From Agrobacterium vaccinii (GTDB lineage: Bacteria > Pseudomonadota > Alphaproteobacteria > Rhizobiales > Rhizobiaceae): a stretch of 64,000 bases of DNA. Location of the stretch: positions 558,001 through 622,000 of the forward strand of contig NZ_CP054150.1 in the NCBI RefSeq assembly GCF_021310995.1, given 5' to 3'. The translations under genes were made by a program, and so were the position numbers. This document shows positions 38,520 to 47,552 of this stretch, one piece after another (positions within the stretch are counted from its first letter, which is position 1; each line of letters begins with the position of its first letter). The notes under the pieces were generated by a model that saw only the letters and a program-made list of their open reading frames with translations, ran no database searches and was not told the DNA's origin.

Positions 38520-38711
38520 ATGGGTAGCACATCCGATAAAGTCGCTGGCACAGCCAATGAAGTTGCTGGCAAGGTAAAGAAGAGCGTTGGCTCTGCCACT
38601 GGTAATGACCGTATGCGCGCCGAAGGTGCTGCACAGGAAACCAAGGGCAAGGTCCAGAAGACGGTTGGCAAGGCCAAGGATTCCGTCAAGGGCGCCGTAG
38701 ACCGCATGTAA
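38520..38711 (+). CDS. CsbD family stress protein
   Basis: This is a 63-residue hydrophilic Lys/Ala/Gly-rich protein ([20 protein letters not shown], then [20 protein letters not shown]), the pattern of CsbD-like general-stress proteins. Members are abundant in stationary phase or under osmotic stress; the molecular role is unknown. AGGGAG lies upstream and a terminator follows, so it is monocistronic. Confidence 0.92.
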   Translation: MGSTSDKVAGTANEVAGKVKKSVGSATGNDRMRAEGAAQETKGKVQKTVGKAKDSVKGAVDRM

Positions 38712-38754
38712 TTCGTTTGGTCACTTCGGCCACCGGGCCGTGGCAATATTCTAT

Positions 38755-38792
38755 AAAACGCATGTGCCGATATCAGGCGCATGCGTTTTTTC
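38755..38792 (+). terminator. Terminator after the CsbD gene
   Basis: A 14-bp stem with one wobble pair (AAAACGCATGTGCC with GGCGCATGCGTTTT), a 7-base loop, and a run of six T. Confidence 0.92.
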
Positions 38793-38875
38793 ATCTCTGA
38801 TCTCTCAATTTTCATAGCGCCGGACCATTCGAAAGCCGATCTTTCCCGTCCGCGTGCTCGCTTCTGGAGCGTTAA

Positions 38876-40012
38876 ATGCAGCTATTCTCTTGCGCTGCCT
38901 GTGGGCAGCCGGTCCATTTCGACAATCGGTCCTGTGTGAAATGCGGCCATCGTCTGGCCTTCGTGCCGGAAACGCTTTCCATGGAAGCCGTGGACCCTGT
39001 GGGTGATCCAAACTGGTCGCTGGTGTCCAATCCAGAGCGGCAAATTCGCTATTGCGCCAATGAAGTCAACGACATCTGCAACTGGTCGGTGCCCGCTGAG
39101 AGCGACCATAAATTCTGCCCGGCCTGCAGCCATAACCGGCTCGTTCCAGACGCTTCGACAGAGGAGGGCATCGAGCAATGGCGCCGGTTGAGCCAGGCGC
39201 AACGTCACCTGTTCTATTCCATGCTGCGCCTGAACCTGCCGCACCCCAACCGCGATGTCGACCCAAATGGTGGTCTCGTTTTCGATTTTCTGGTGGATGA
39301 AGTCGCGCCCGATGGTTCGATCATTCCTGCCATGACCGGCCATGATGAAGGCTTGATTGCCATTCGCGCTGCTGAATCCGATGATGCGACGCGCGCGCAG
39401 ATCAAAAGCAACATGAACGAGCCATACCGCACCATGCTCGGCCATTTCCGCCATGAAGTCGGTCACTTTATCTGGAACAAGCTGGTGCGCGATGCCAACC
39501 GGTTGGAAGCCTGCCGTGCCGTCTTTGGCGACGAGCGCGAGGATTATGGCGACGCGTTGAAGCGCAATTACGAGCAGGGGCCGCAGCTCGGCTGGGAGCA
39601 GACTTACATCAGCTCCTATGCCTCGGTTCACCCGTGGGAAGACTTTGCGGAATGCTTCGCGCACTACCTCCACATCGTCGACACGCTGGAAACGGCGCAT
39701 GCTTTCGGCATCGCCATCGAGCCGGAAGGCCATGAGGAACTTGAAACGGATGTCGCCTTCGAGCCGTACAGCGCACGAAGTGCCAAACAGTTGGTCAACG
39801 CTTGGGTGCCGCTCAGCGTCGCGTTGAACTCCATGCAGCGCAGCATGGGTGAGGCCGACCTATATCCCTTCGTGCTGACGCCAGCCGTTGTGGACAAGCT
39901 GGAGTTCCTGCACAAGCTGTTGCATGGCCGGGTGCCTGAAGACCAGCAGCAGAACTGGCAGCCCGCCCCGCAGCAGCAGGCTGAGCAAAATCAGGCTCTC
40001 TTGACCACCTGA
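38876..40012 (+). CDS. Zinc-ribbon putative metallopeptidase (DUF2248-like)
   Basis: This 378-residue, probably cytoplasmic protein has an N-terminal pair of zinc ribbons: Cys6/9/20/23 and Cys60/68/81/84. The central domain carries a zincin motif HFRHEVGHFIW (His193-Glu194-x2-His197) and a downstream acidic block HPWEDFAECFAHYLH (255-259) that can supply the third ligand. The C-terminus is Gln-rich. It matches a widespread bacterial family annotated as putative zinc-binding metallopeptidase; no substrate is known to me. Its last 22 bases overlap the 3' end of the convergent GGDEF-EAL gene. Confidence 0.88.
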   Translation: MQLFSCAACGQPVHFDNRSCVKCGHRLAFVPETLSMEAVDPVGDPNWSLVSNPERQIRYCANEVNDICNWSVPAESDHKFCPACSHNRLVPDASTEEGIEQWRRLSQAQRHLFYSMLRLNLPHPNRDVDPNGGLVFDFLVDEVAPDGSIIPAMTGHDEGLIAIRAAESDDATRAQIKSNMNEPYRTMLGHFRHEVGHFIWNKLVRDANRLEACRAVFGDEREDYGDALKRNYEQGPQLGWEQTYISSYASVHPWEDFAECFAHYLHIVDTLETAHAFGIAIEPEGHEELETDVAFEPYSARSAKQLVNAWVPLSVALNSMQRSMGEADLYPFVLTPAVVDKLEFLHKLLHGRVPEDQQQNWQPAPQQQAEQNQALLTT

Positions 40013-42903
40013 AAACGCTCGCGCAGCAGCTGTAGCGCCGCCTCCGGCGTATCCGGCGTACCGAACAGGAAGCTTTGCCCGTAATGACAATTCATGCGGG
40101 CAAGCTCTGCCGCATCTTCCGGCGTTTCGATCCCCTCAGCAACGACCTGCATTTCCAGCGCCCTCGCCATGGCGATGATTGAGCGCAGTAAGACGTTTCG
40201 CTTGTCGCTGGTGTTGGCGACCAGCGCCTTGTCCAGCTTGATCGTGTCGAACGGGAAGCGGGTGAGATAGGCGAGCGAAGAATAACCCGTGCCGAAATCG
40301 TCCAGTGCGAGGCTGAGCCCGGTTTCCTTTAGCTTTGCCAGCACCAGACGCGCCTGTTCCGGGTTTTCCATCACGACGGATTCGGTCAACTCCAGCTTCA
40401 ACTGCGCGGGATTGCACCGCGTGCGCTGCAACATGCTGCGCACGTCGTTGTACAACTCGTTGTTCAGCAGTTGCGCGCTGGAGATATTCACGGAAATGAA
40501 GATCGGTAGCTTGTCGATGGCATGTTGCCAGTCCATAAGATCCGTCGCAGCCCGTTCCAGCGCGAACATGCCAAGCGGTTCGATAAGACCGGACGCTTCC
40601 GCAACAGGAATGAACTCGGATGGCGGAATGCTGCCGCGCTTGGGGTGTTCCCAACGCATCAAAGCTTCGAAGCCTGCCATATCGCCATTGTCGAGCTTGA
40701 TAATCGGCTGATACGCCAGCGACAGCTCCTTGCGCTCTATAGCACGGCGAAGGTCGCTTTCCATCTGCAAACGGTCTGTGCCGGATGTGCGGAAGGCAGG
40801 GCGGAACGGCTCGACGCGGTTGCCGCCCGCGCGCTTGGCACGGTACATGGCAAGCTCGGCGTCGCTGAGCAGACCAGCGGCGTTTTCCTGCTGGTCGATC
40901 CACGAGACGAGGCCGATGGAGGCCGTCAGAATGATTTCGCGGTTGGCGAAATTGATCGGCACCATGATGGCCTTGTTCACCGCATCGGCAAAATCCGCCA
41001 CGCGCTGAGGATCGCGTTCCGACACGAGAATGAGGCCGAATTCATCGCCCGACAGGCGCGCAAGTGTGTCCTGCGGTTTCAGCAGACGGCGCAGGCGGCG
41101 TGTCAATGCAATCAGGATATTGTCGCCAGCGGCAATGCCCAGCGTATCGTTGACCAGCTTGTAGCGGTCGATATCGATGGCCATGACGGTGGGGCGTACG
41201 GTTTCGCCTTCCGGTGCCAGATTGAGCACGGATTGCAGACGGTCGAGAAAAACCTGGCGGTTGGGCAGGCCGGTGAGATTGTCGCTCAAGGCATCCTGCA
41301 ACAGCCGCTCTACCGAGTTCTTCTGCTCGGTGATATCGGTGATGGTGCCAACGCAACGGATGATTTCGCCGTTCGAGCCCAGCACGGGCCGCGCGCGGAT
41401 TTGCAGCCAATGGAAATGCCCATCCTCGGCGCGAATGCGGAATTCGTGGTTCAGGCGTCCCTTGCGGTGGTCCAGCAGCACGTCCAGCGTGGCTTTGAAA
41501 CGGTCACGGTCATCCGGGTGCAAGCGCGGCAACCAGTTGCGCGCAGCGCCGTGCATAGTGCCGGGGTGCAGGCCAAGCTTGATCGAGACATCAGGGGTGG
41601 TGACGATGCGGTCACGCGTCACGTCCCAGTCCCACACGGTGTCGCCACTACCCGTCAGCGCCAGAGATTGCCGTTCGAGATCCGAAAACAGCCCCTGTTG
41701 ATAAGCACTGCCCGCAAAGGCATGCTGGATCACGGTAAAGCCGATCAAGAGAACGATGAGAACGAGACCGCCGCCCAGCGCAGGCTGAACGATGTCATTA
41801 TCCAGTTGCCCCGTGACCGTCAGCCAACTTCCAAACAGCCAGACGAGAATCAGCGCCCATGAGGGCACAAGCAGAATGGCCCGGTCGTAGCGGTTGAAGC
41901 CGAGATAGATGATCAGCACGATACCGGCGGTCGCCGTTAGCGCAAACGACAGGCGGGCAATGCCGGACGCGATGGAAGGATCGTAGATCGCCACGCCGAA
42001 CAGTGCGCCAAGCCCGATGATCCACGCAAATGTCGCGTAGCCAAGATGCGCGTGCCATCTGTTCAGATTGAGATAGGTGAACAGGAAGACCACGAAACTG
42101 GACGCGAGTGCGACTTCCGCACCCGCGCGCCATATTCGCTCGTCGCTTGATGTCACGGTGATCAGCTTTTCCAGAAAGCCGAAATCCACGCAGATGTAAG
42201 CCAGAACAGCCCAGGACAGCGCCGCAGAGGCGGGCAGGACGGAGGTGCCTTTGACCACGAAGAGGATGGTCAGGAGAACGGCGAGCAAACCCGCAATACC
42301 CAGCACGATGCCGCGATAGAGCGTGAACGCGTTGATCGTGTCTTTATATGCCTCGGGTTCCCAGAGATAGATTTGCGGCAGTTGTGGCGTGGAAAGCTCC
42401 GCCACGAAGGTGATGACCGCGCCGGGGTTCAGCGTGATGCGAAACACGTCGGCGTCGGGGCTGGGTTGCCGGTCCAGCGCAAAGCCTTCACTGGGGGTAA
42501 TCGCAATGATGCGCTGCGAGCCGAGATCGGGCCAGAACAGTTTGGAATTCACCAGACGGAAATGCGGGGCGACGATCACGCGCTCCAGCTGCTCTTCCGA
42601 CACGTTCGCCAGCGCAAACACGGCCCAGTCACCCTGATGTGCGGGGGAGGAAGCGCGCACTTCGATACGGCGGCGAATGCCATCAGGGCCGGGCGCTGTG
42701 GAAACCTGAAAGGCTTCGCCCTGATTGGCGTAAATGTCCGTCGTCGCCGTCAGGTCCAGCGCGGTGTCATCGCGAGAAATCTTGACCGGTTCGAAAGCAT
42801 GGGCTTGTGCGGCGAAAAGTGCGCACAGAAACATCAGGGGCGTAAAGCGCGCTGCGGCCACAAAGCGTCCTATGAGGCGCAACGCAAGGCTAATATATGT
42901 CAT
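39991..42903 (-). CDS. Seven-helix membrane PAS-GGDEF-EAL cyclic-di-GMP protein
   Basis: This 970-residue signalling protein has a signal peptide (about 1-36), a periplasmic 7TMR-DISM-like beta domain (37-190), about seven membrane helices (195-395) and a PAS domain with PAC ending RCVGTITDITEQK (about 410-525). The GGDEF domain (540-695) reads SGDEF at 618-622, usually tolerated, but the RxxD inhibitory site is lost (KPQD at 609-612). The EAL domain (705-960) keeps Glu746 (GFEALMRW), NIS, ELTES, DDFGTGYSS, KLDKALV and AEGIET. Its ATG is 5 bp after the GNAT stop, so it ends the thrC > M16 > GNAT run. Confidence 0.95.
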   Translation of the reverse strand: MTYISLALRLIGRFVAAARFTPLMFLCALFAAQAHAFEPVKISRDDTALDLTATTDIYANQGEAFQVSTAPGPDGIRRRIEVRASSPAHQGDWAVFALANVSEEQLERVIVAPHFRLVNSKLFWPDLGSQRIIAITPSEGFALDRQPSPDADVFRITLNPGAVITFVAELSTPQLPQIYLWEPEAYKDTINAFTLYRGIVLGIAGLLAVLLTILFVVKGTSVLPASAALSWAVLAYICVDFGFLEKLITVTSSDERIWRAGAEVALASSFVVFLFTYLNLNRWHAHLGYATFAWIIGLGALFGVAIYDPSIASGIARLSFALTATAGIVLIIYLGFNRYDRAILLVPSWALILVWLFGSWLTVTGQLDNDIVQPALGGGLVLIVLLIGFTVIQHAFAGSAYQQGLFSDLERQSLALTGSGDTVWDWDVTRDRIVTTPDVSIKLGLHPGTMHGAARNWLPRLHPDDRDRFKATLDVLLDHRKGRLNHEFRIRAEDGHFHWLQIRARPVLGSNGEIIRCVGTITDITEQKNSVERLLQDALSDNLTGLPNRQVFLDRLQSVLNLAPEGETVRPTVMAIDIDRYKLVNDTLGIAAGDNILIALTRRLRRLLKPQDTLARLSGDEFGLILVSERDPQRVADFADAVNKAIMVPINFANREIILTASIGLVSWIDQQENAAGLLSDAELAMYRAKRAGGNRVEPFRPAFRTSGTDRLQMESDLRRAIERKELSLAYQPIIKLDNGDMAGFEALMRWEHPKRGSIPPSEFIPVAEASGLIEPLGMFALERAATDLMDWQHAIDKLPIFISVNISSAQLLNNELYNDVRSMLQRTRCNPAQLKLELTESVVMENPEQARLVLAKLKETGLSLALDDFGTGYSSLAYLTRFPFDTIKLDKALVANTSDKRNVLLRSIIAMARALEMQVVAEGIETPEDAAELARMNCHYGQSFLFGTPDTPEAALQLLRERFQVVKRA

Positions 42904-42908
42904 CTATC

Positions 42909-43499
42909 CTACTGCGTCCCGCCGGGATTTTGCTTATCGGCAATGAGGGAGAACATGACGTGGTCTCGCCACTCACCGTTTATTTTCAGATATTCCCGCA
43001 AGAGACCTTCTCGCTGAAATCCGGCGTTTTCAAGCAGCCGTATGCTTTTGAAGTTCTCTGGAATACAGGCTGCCTCAATACGGTGCAACTGAAGTCCGTT
43101 GAAGATGTAGGGTATTACCAGCTTTAATGCGGCAGACATATGGCCTTGGCCCGCGTAAGCCTCGCCCATCCAATACCCGATCATGCAGCTTTGCGCCGCA
43201 CCCCGCCGGATGTAGCCGATGGTGATGCCGCCCAAAAGCGTGTTGTCGGATTTGAACAGCAGCATGGACACCGCAAGGCCAGAGGAAAATTCCTGGCCGT
43301 TGCGTGTCACGCGGACCCGGTAGGAGCTTTCGCTCAGCTCGTCACCGCGCCAGCTCGGCTCCCACGGTTGAAGGAACTGCCTGCTATCCGAGCGCAGCCT
43401 GTGCCACTGTCGGTAATCGGAATAGCGCGGCAGTCGCAACAGATATTCGGCACTGCGAAGTTCCGGCGTATCGCTATGACGGGAAAGAAAACGCAGCAT
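42909..43499 (-). CDS. GNAT family N-acetyltransferase (RimJ-like)
   Basis: This 196-residue acetyltransferase has the RimJ/RimL layout: LRLPRYSDYRQWHRLR at the N-terminus, GGITIGYIRRG, the acetyl-CoA loop AGQGHMSAALKLV, and LHRIEAACIPENFKSIRLLENAGF. Targets may be ribosomal protein N-termini or small molecules; this cannot be decided here. It lies 48 bp downstream of the M16 peptidase gene, an arrangement common in alphaproteobacteria. Confidence 0.92.
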   Translation of the reverse strand: MLRFLSRHSDTPELRSAEYLLRLPRYSDYRQWHRLRSDSRQFLQPWEPSWRGDELSESSYRVRVTRNGQEFSSGLAVSMLLFKSDNTLLGGITIGYIRRGAAQSCMIGYWMGEAYAGQGHMSAALKLVIPYIFNGLQLHRIEAACIPENFKSIRLLENAGFQREGLLREYLKINGEWRDHVMFSLIADKQNPGGTQ

Positions 43500-43547
43500 G
43501 TAAGGTCAGACCTCATCCTACTTGCCGCGGACACATGCCCTTAGCCC

Positions 43548-44846
43548 TCAGCCATTTGCCTTTATCTGGATGGACGGCGACGCAGAAAGCTCCGCCGTGA
43601 TGTCTGACAGCGGCGAGAGGTTTTCCAGCGGGCCGATGGCGGACAAAGTCGGAACTGTATCGAAAAACAGCCGTCCCGCAAGATCAGTCAAACGCTGCGG
43701 AGTAATATCCCCCAGACGCTGCATCATCTCGTCATTGGGAATCGGGCGACCATAAAGCATCATCTGGCGTGCCATCTGCCCGGCACGCGCCGCCGGGCTT
43801 TCCTGACCCATCAGCAACTGCGCACGAATTTGGGCACGGGCGCGGTCGATTTCTTCCTGATGGATGGTCTGCGAGGACTTGCGAAGCTCGTCTATGATGA
43901 CGGGCACGAGTTCCGGCAGGTCGCTGCTGCCGGTGGCGGCATGAATGCCGAAAATGCCGGTATCGGAGAAGCCCCAGTGGAAGGCGTAGACCGAGTAGCA
44001 CAGGCCGCGATACTCACGCACTTCCTGAAACAGTCGCGAAGACATGCCGCCGCCGAGGATGTTGGCCAGAATTTGCGAACAGTAGAAATCGCGGGCGTGA
44101 TAAGCCTTCCCCTCGAAACCGAGAAGCACCTGCGCATCCATCAGATCGCGCGTCTCGCGGATTTCACCACCTGTATAAATGGCTTTTTCCATGACAGGCG
44201 TGGCGACCGGCAGCTGCGGCAGGCCTGCGAAGCGTTGCTCGACCTGCTTGACGAAACTTTCATGATCCACCGCACCGGCGGCAACGACGAAAATACGATC
44301 CGTCGTGTAATTGCGTGCCAAATAGTGGCGAATCTGGCCGGTTGTAAAGGATTGGACCGTTTCAGGCGTGCCCAGAATAGGTCGGCCAATGGTTTGGTCG
44401 CGATAGGCGACACCGGAGAAATTGTCGAAGATGACGTCGTCGGGAGTATCGGTCGCAGCACCGATTTCCTGCAGGATGACGTTCTTTTCACGCTCCAGTT
44501 CCGCCTCTTCGAAAGCGGATTCGGTCAGGATATCTGCGAGGATATCCACCGCGAGCGGTACGTGGTCCTTGAGGACGCGGGCGTAATAGGATGTCGTTTC
44601 GGTCGATGTGGCAGCGTTGACTTCGCCGCCCACATTCTCGATTTCCTCGGCAATCTGGCGCGCTGTGCGCCGTGCCGTGCCCTTGAAGGCCATATGTTCG
44701 AGAAGATGCGCGATGCCATGCTCGTCATCGGTCTCGTTGCGGGAGCCGGATTTGATCCACACCCCAAGAGCAACGCTTTCGAGGTGTGGCATTCTTTCGG
44801 TAACAACGGTCAACCCGGAGGCTAGCCGGGTCACATTTACACTCAT
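43548..44846 (-). CDS. M16 family zinc peptidase (mitochondrial processing peptidase-like)
   Basis: This is a 432-residue inverzincin. The HxxEH motif HLLEHMAFKGT supplies the zinc ligands and catalytic Glu, with the distal Glu in the helix EELEREKNVILQEI. The C-terminal lobe contains the conserved ILANILGGGMSSRLFQEVRE. Bacterial members are related to mitochondrial MPP; physiological substrates are poorly known. I used the ATG giving MSVNVTRLASG, since 26 further open codons are not family-like. It starts 16 bp after the thrC stop. Confidence 0.94.
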   Translation of the reverse strand: MSVNVTRLASGLTVVTERMPHLESVALGVWIKSGSRNETDDEHGIAHLLEHMAFKGTARRTARQIAEEIENVGGEVNAATSTETTSYYARVLKDHVPLAVDILADILTESAFEEAELEREKNVILQEIGAATDTPDDVIFDNFSGVAYRDQTIGRPILGTPETVQSFTTGQIRHYLARNYTTDRIFVVAAGAVDHESFVKQVEQRFAGLPQLPVATPVMEKAIYTGGEIRETRDLMDAQVLLGFEGKAYHARDFYCSQILANILGGGMSSRLFQEVREYRGLCYSVYAFHWGFSDTGIFGIHAATGSSDLPELVPVIIDELRKSSQTIHQEEIDRARAQIRAQLLMGQESPAARAGQMARQMMLYGRPIPNDEMMQRLGDITPQRLTDLAGRLFFDTVPTLSAIGPLENLSPLSDITAELSASPSIQIKANG

Positions 44847-44862
44847 ATTCAGTCTTTCCGCG

Positions 44863-46263
44863 CTACTCACTCTTGGCGCGAGCATGTATGCCGATGAAAG
44901 TTTCCACGGCGTCCAGCTCAGCATCCAGAATGTCGAAACGCTCCTCCCGGTTCATAAGATCAGCAAGCCATAGTGGAAGCGCGGGATCGATTTCGCAAGC
45001 GGATTTTACAGCAGCGGGAAATTTCGCTGGATGCGCAGTGGACAAGGTGACCATCGGCGCGCTTGATTTCTCATGCTTTTTCGCCACGTAGACGGCAGTT
45101 GCCGTGTGCGGGTCCAGGAGGTATCCGGTCTTTTCCAGCGTCTCGCGGATGGTGTCGGCTACCTGCTTTTCAGTGGCGCGGCCTGCACGGAAATCCCGCT
45201 TGATGAACTTCATCGCCTTGTCGGAAATGTCGAAAGCACCCGATTGCTTCAGCCCGTCCATGGAGCGTTTGACGGCGGAAGGGTCACGGTCATTGGCTTC
45301 AAACAGCAAGCGTTCGAAGTTGGACGAAATCTGGATGTCCATCGAAGGCGATGTCGTGGCGTGAACGCCGCGCATTTCGTAGCGACCGGTCTTCAGCGTG
45401 CGGGCCAGAATGTCGTTGTCGTTGGTGGCAATCACCAGCTTGTCGATGGGCAGGCCCATCTGCTTGGCTACGTAACCCGCGAAAATATCGCCGAAATTGC
45501 CTGTCGGTACCGTAAACGAAATCTTCCGGTCCGGCCCGCCCAGCGAAAGGGATGCGGTGAAGTAATAGACCACCTGCGCCATGATGCGCGCCCAATTGAT
45601 GGAGTTGACGCCCGACAGCTTGACGCCGTCGCGGAATTTCGCGTCGTTGAACATCTCTTTGACGAGGTTCTGGCAATCGTCGAAATTACCGTTGACGGCG
45701 ACGGCGTGCACATTGGACGCAGTCGAACTCGTCATCTGGCGCTGTTGCACCGGTGACACCTTGCCATGCGGGAAGAGGATGAAGATATCGGTGCGATCGC
45801 GGCCCGCGAAGGCATCGATGGCGGCGCCACCCGTATCGCCCGATGTCGCGCCGACGATGGTTGCGCGTTCGTCGCGTTGCGTCAGCACATAGTCCATCAG
45901 CCGAGCGATGAGTTGCATCGCCACGTCCTTGAACGCCAGCGTCGTGCCGTGGAACAGTTCAAGAATATAGGAGTTCGGCCCGGTCTGCACCAGCGGTGCA
46001 ACTGCGGGATGACGGAACGTCGCGTAAGCATCGTCGATCATTGCACGGAAAGTGTCGGCGGGAATTTCGCCGCCGGTAAAACGGTAGAGAACCTCGAAGG
46101 CGACTTCCTGATAGGATTTGCCACGCAGCGCGCGAATTTCTTTTTTCGACATGGTCGGCCATTTGCGCGGGACATAAAGTCCGCCGTCACGTGCCAGACC
46201 CGCCAGAAGCGCGTCGGAAAAACCCAGCGATGGGGCGCTGCCCCTGGTCGAAACATATTCCAC
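44863..46263 (-). CDS. thrC: Threonine synthase
   Basis: This PLP enzyme converts O-phosphohomoserine to threonine, the final pathway step. The protein has 466 residues, the longer class. The PLP lysine is in LFHGTTLAFKDVAMQ, the phosphate-binding turns include VGATSGDTGGAA, and VPTGNFGDIFAGYVAKQMG is typical. The start is a GTG with AAGGGA upstream. It heads the minus-strand run with the M16 peptidase, GNAT and GGDEF-EAL genes. Confidence 0.96.
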   Translation of the reverse strand: MEYVSTRGSAPSLGFSDALLAGLARDGGLYVPRKWPTMSKKEIRALRGKSYQEVAFEVLYRFTGGEIPADTFRAMIDDAYATFRHPAVAPLVQTGPNSYILELFHGTTLAFKDVAMQLIARLMDYVLTQRDERATIVGATSGDTGGAAIDAFAGRDRTDIFILFPHGKVSPVQQRQMTSSTASNVHAVAVNGNFDDCQNLVKEMFNDAKFRDGVKLSGVNSINWARIMAQVVYYFTASLSLGGPDRKISFTVPTGNFGDIFAGYVAKQMGLPIDKLVIATNDNDILARTLKTGRYEMRGVHATTSPSMDIQISSNFERLLFEANDRDPSAVKRSMDGLKQSGAFDISDKAMKFIKRDFRAGRATEKQVADTIRETLEKTGYLLDPHTATAVYVAKKHEKSSAPMVTLSTAHPAKFPAAVKSACEIDPALPLWLADLMNREERFDILDAELDAVETFIGIHARAKSE

Positions 46264-46488
46264 GAGATGGTCCCTTGTCGTCTTTCAGGCAAATGTCGTC
46301 AGTCGCTCATCCGCCGGAGGTGCCTGTTCGGCCCTGTCGAAAGCATTTTGCAAAATTCGGCCAAATCCGAACGCAACCAATCGATTTTCTCCAGCGTCGC
46401 TGCTATAGACCATCGCCGACGGGCATGAAAGGCCATTAAACGGGTTCTGCGGTCCTGTATCGGGATAGTTTTTGAAGGGTTGAACAAA

Positions 46489-47064
46489 GTGACAGGGAAT
46501 ATTTTGCGTTTGTCCGCCGCGATGTCGGTTCTTGCCGTGCTTGCTGGTTGCAACTCTTCCAATCCGTCGGACGCTATGGCGGTCAATCCACCGGCTGCGC
46601 AGGCCGTGGCACCGGTCGTGCAGGCCAATTGCCCCACCATCACCATTCTCGATAACAACGCCGTTAAACGGGTCTATGCCGGTGGCGCCAAGGACGATCC
46701 GACGAAGCTGGTCTATCAGGCGTCTCTTTCCGATACCACGCGCTCGTGCAGCATGAGTGACGCGACGCTGACCGTAAACGTGTTGGCCCAGGGCCGCCTC
46801 GTTCCCGGCCCGCTCTCCAAGCCCGGCCGCGTCAACCTGCCCATCCGCGTCACCGTGAAAGACGGCGACGGTGAAATCTTCTCGCAGGTCACCAATTTCC
46901 CAGTGGATGTCCCCGCAGGCCCATCCGGCACCCAGTTCATCTTCAACAACCCCAACGTCGCCATTCCCAACGCCCCTGGTGGCGCATCACGCCAGACGAA
47001 TGTGTTTATTTCGTTTGACGAGGGTGGGGCGAATGCCGGCACGAAGAAGGGCCGTCGGGGGTAA
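46489..47064 (+). CDS. Putative lipoprotein of unknown function
   Basis: This is a protein of about 191 residues with a lipoprotein signal ending in the lipobox LAGC. An Ala/Pro-rich linker leads to a domain with a possible disulfide (NCPTITILDN and RSCSMSDATL) and beta-rich repeats ending QTNVFISFDEGG. I do not recognise a family. I chose the GTG with AAGGG nine bases upstream; a TTG three codons earlier also fits. The 225 bp upstream hold no gene. A hairpin follows the stop. Confidence 0.75.
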   Translation: MTGNILRLSAAMSVLAVLAGCNSSNPSDAMAVNPPAAQAVAPVVQANCPTITILDNNAVKRVYAGGAKDDPTKLVYQASLSDTTRSCSMSDATLTVNVLAQGRLVPGPLSKPGRVNLPIRVTVKDGDGEIFSQVTNFPVDVPAGPSGTQFIFNNPNVAIPNAPGGASRQTNVFISFDEGGANAGTKKGRRG

Positions 47065-47094
47065 GGCTAGTCTTTTGAACGCTGACGTTATGAC

Positions 47095-47118
47095 AGCCCT
47101 GCGGCCTTGCGCAGGGCT
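47095..47118 (+). terminator. Hairpin after the lipoprotein gene
   Basis: A 9-bp perfect stem (AGCCCTGCG with CGCAGGGCT) and a 6-base loop, followed by TCATTCATTC and not a clean U-run; probably a terminator of moderate strength. Confidence 0.6.
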
Positions 47119-47171
47119 TCATTCATTCTGCCTTGCCAGCCTTTTCCACTTTGGCGAAGCATCTAAGCGCC

Positions 47172-47214
47172 TTGCGAGGCCGTCCTCTTAATGTTATATA
47201 AATGTTCTACATTT
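47172..47214 (+). promoter_or_regulatory. Promoter and operator-like palindrome of the toxin-antitoxin pair
   Basis: TTGCGA (47172-47177) and TATATA (47195-47200) are 17 bases apart, a housekeeping-type promoter. The palindrome AAATGT-TCT-ACATTT (47200-47214) starts at the last base of the -10 element, where an AbrB-fold antitoxin would autorepress. Confidence 0.65.
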
Positions 47215-47228
47215 TAGAGGCGAAGGTT

Positions 47229-47552
47229 ATGGCGACAACAAAAGGTCAAACGGCGCGAAAGGACTTCTCGACGACGTCGAGGCTAAAGAAGGCTGGGGGC
47301 TCCTTGGTACTGACAGTGCCAGCCGCTGCTCGCAATATGCTAGGTCTTACCGAGGGCCAGGAGATGATCGTGTCTGTTAAAGGAAGACAGGTTATTGCCG
47401 AGGCTGCACCGGGTGCTAGTGGAACAATAAAGGTTCGTCAGCCAAAATACACGCTCGATCAATTGCTCGAGGGGTATAGCGCGGATGCTTCCATGTCGCT
47501 GGAAGAAGAGGCCTGGCTTAATGCGCCAGCGGTGGGAAATGAAGTTTGGTAA
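47229..47552 (+). CDS. PemI/MazE-like antitoxin (AbrB fold)
   Basis: This 107-residue DNA-binding antitoxin has an N-terminal swapped-hairpin domain (SRLKKAGGSLVLTVPAAARN and the LTEGQEMIVSVKGRQVIAEA strand pair) and an acidic C-terminal toxin-wrapping tail (YTLDQLLEGYSAD, then WLNAPAVGNEVW). I chose the ATG with GAGGCGAAGG upstream. The toxin frame overlaps its end by 7 bp. Base composition is AT-richer than the neighbouring metabolic genes, as expected for a mobile module. Confidence 0.9.
   Translation: MATTKGQTARKDFSTTSRLKKAGGSLVLTVPAAARNMLGLTEGQEMIVSVKGRQVIAEAAPGASGTIKVRQPKYTLDQLLEGYSADASMSLEEEAWLNAPAVGNEVW

Noticed and set aside
40522..41862. 446-codon plus-strand frame inside the GGDEF-EAL gene
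   Set aside because: Antisense to conserved GGDEF and EAL motifs; composition is typical of a shadow frame.
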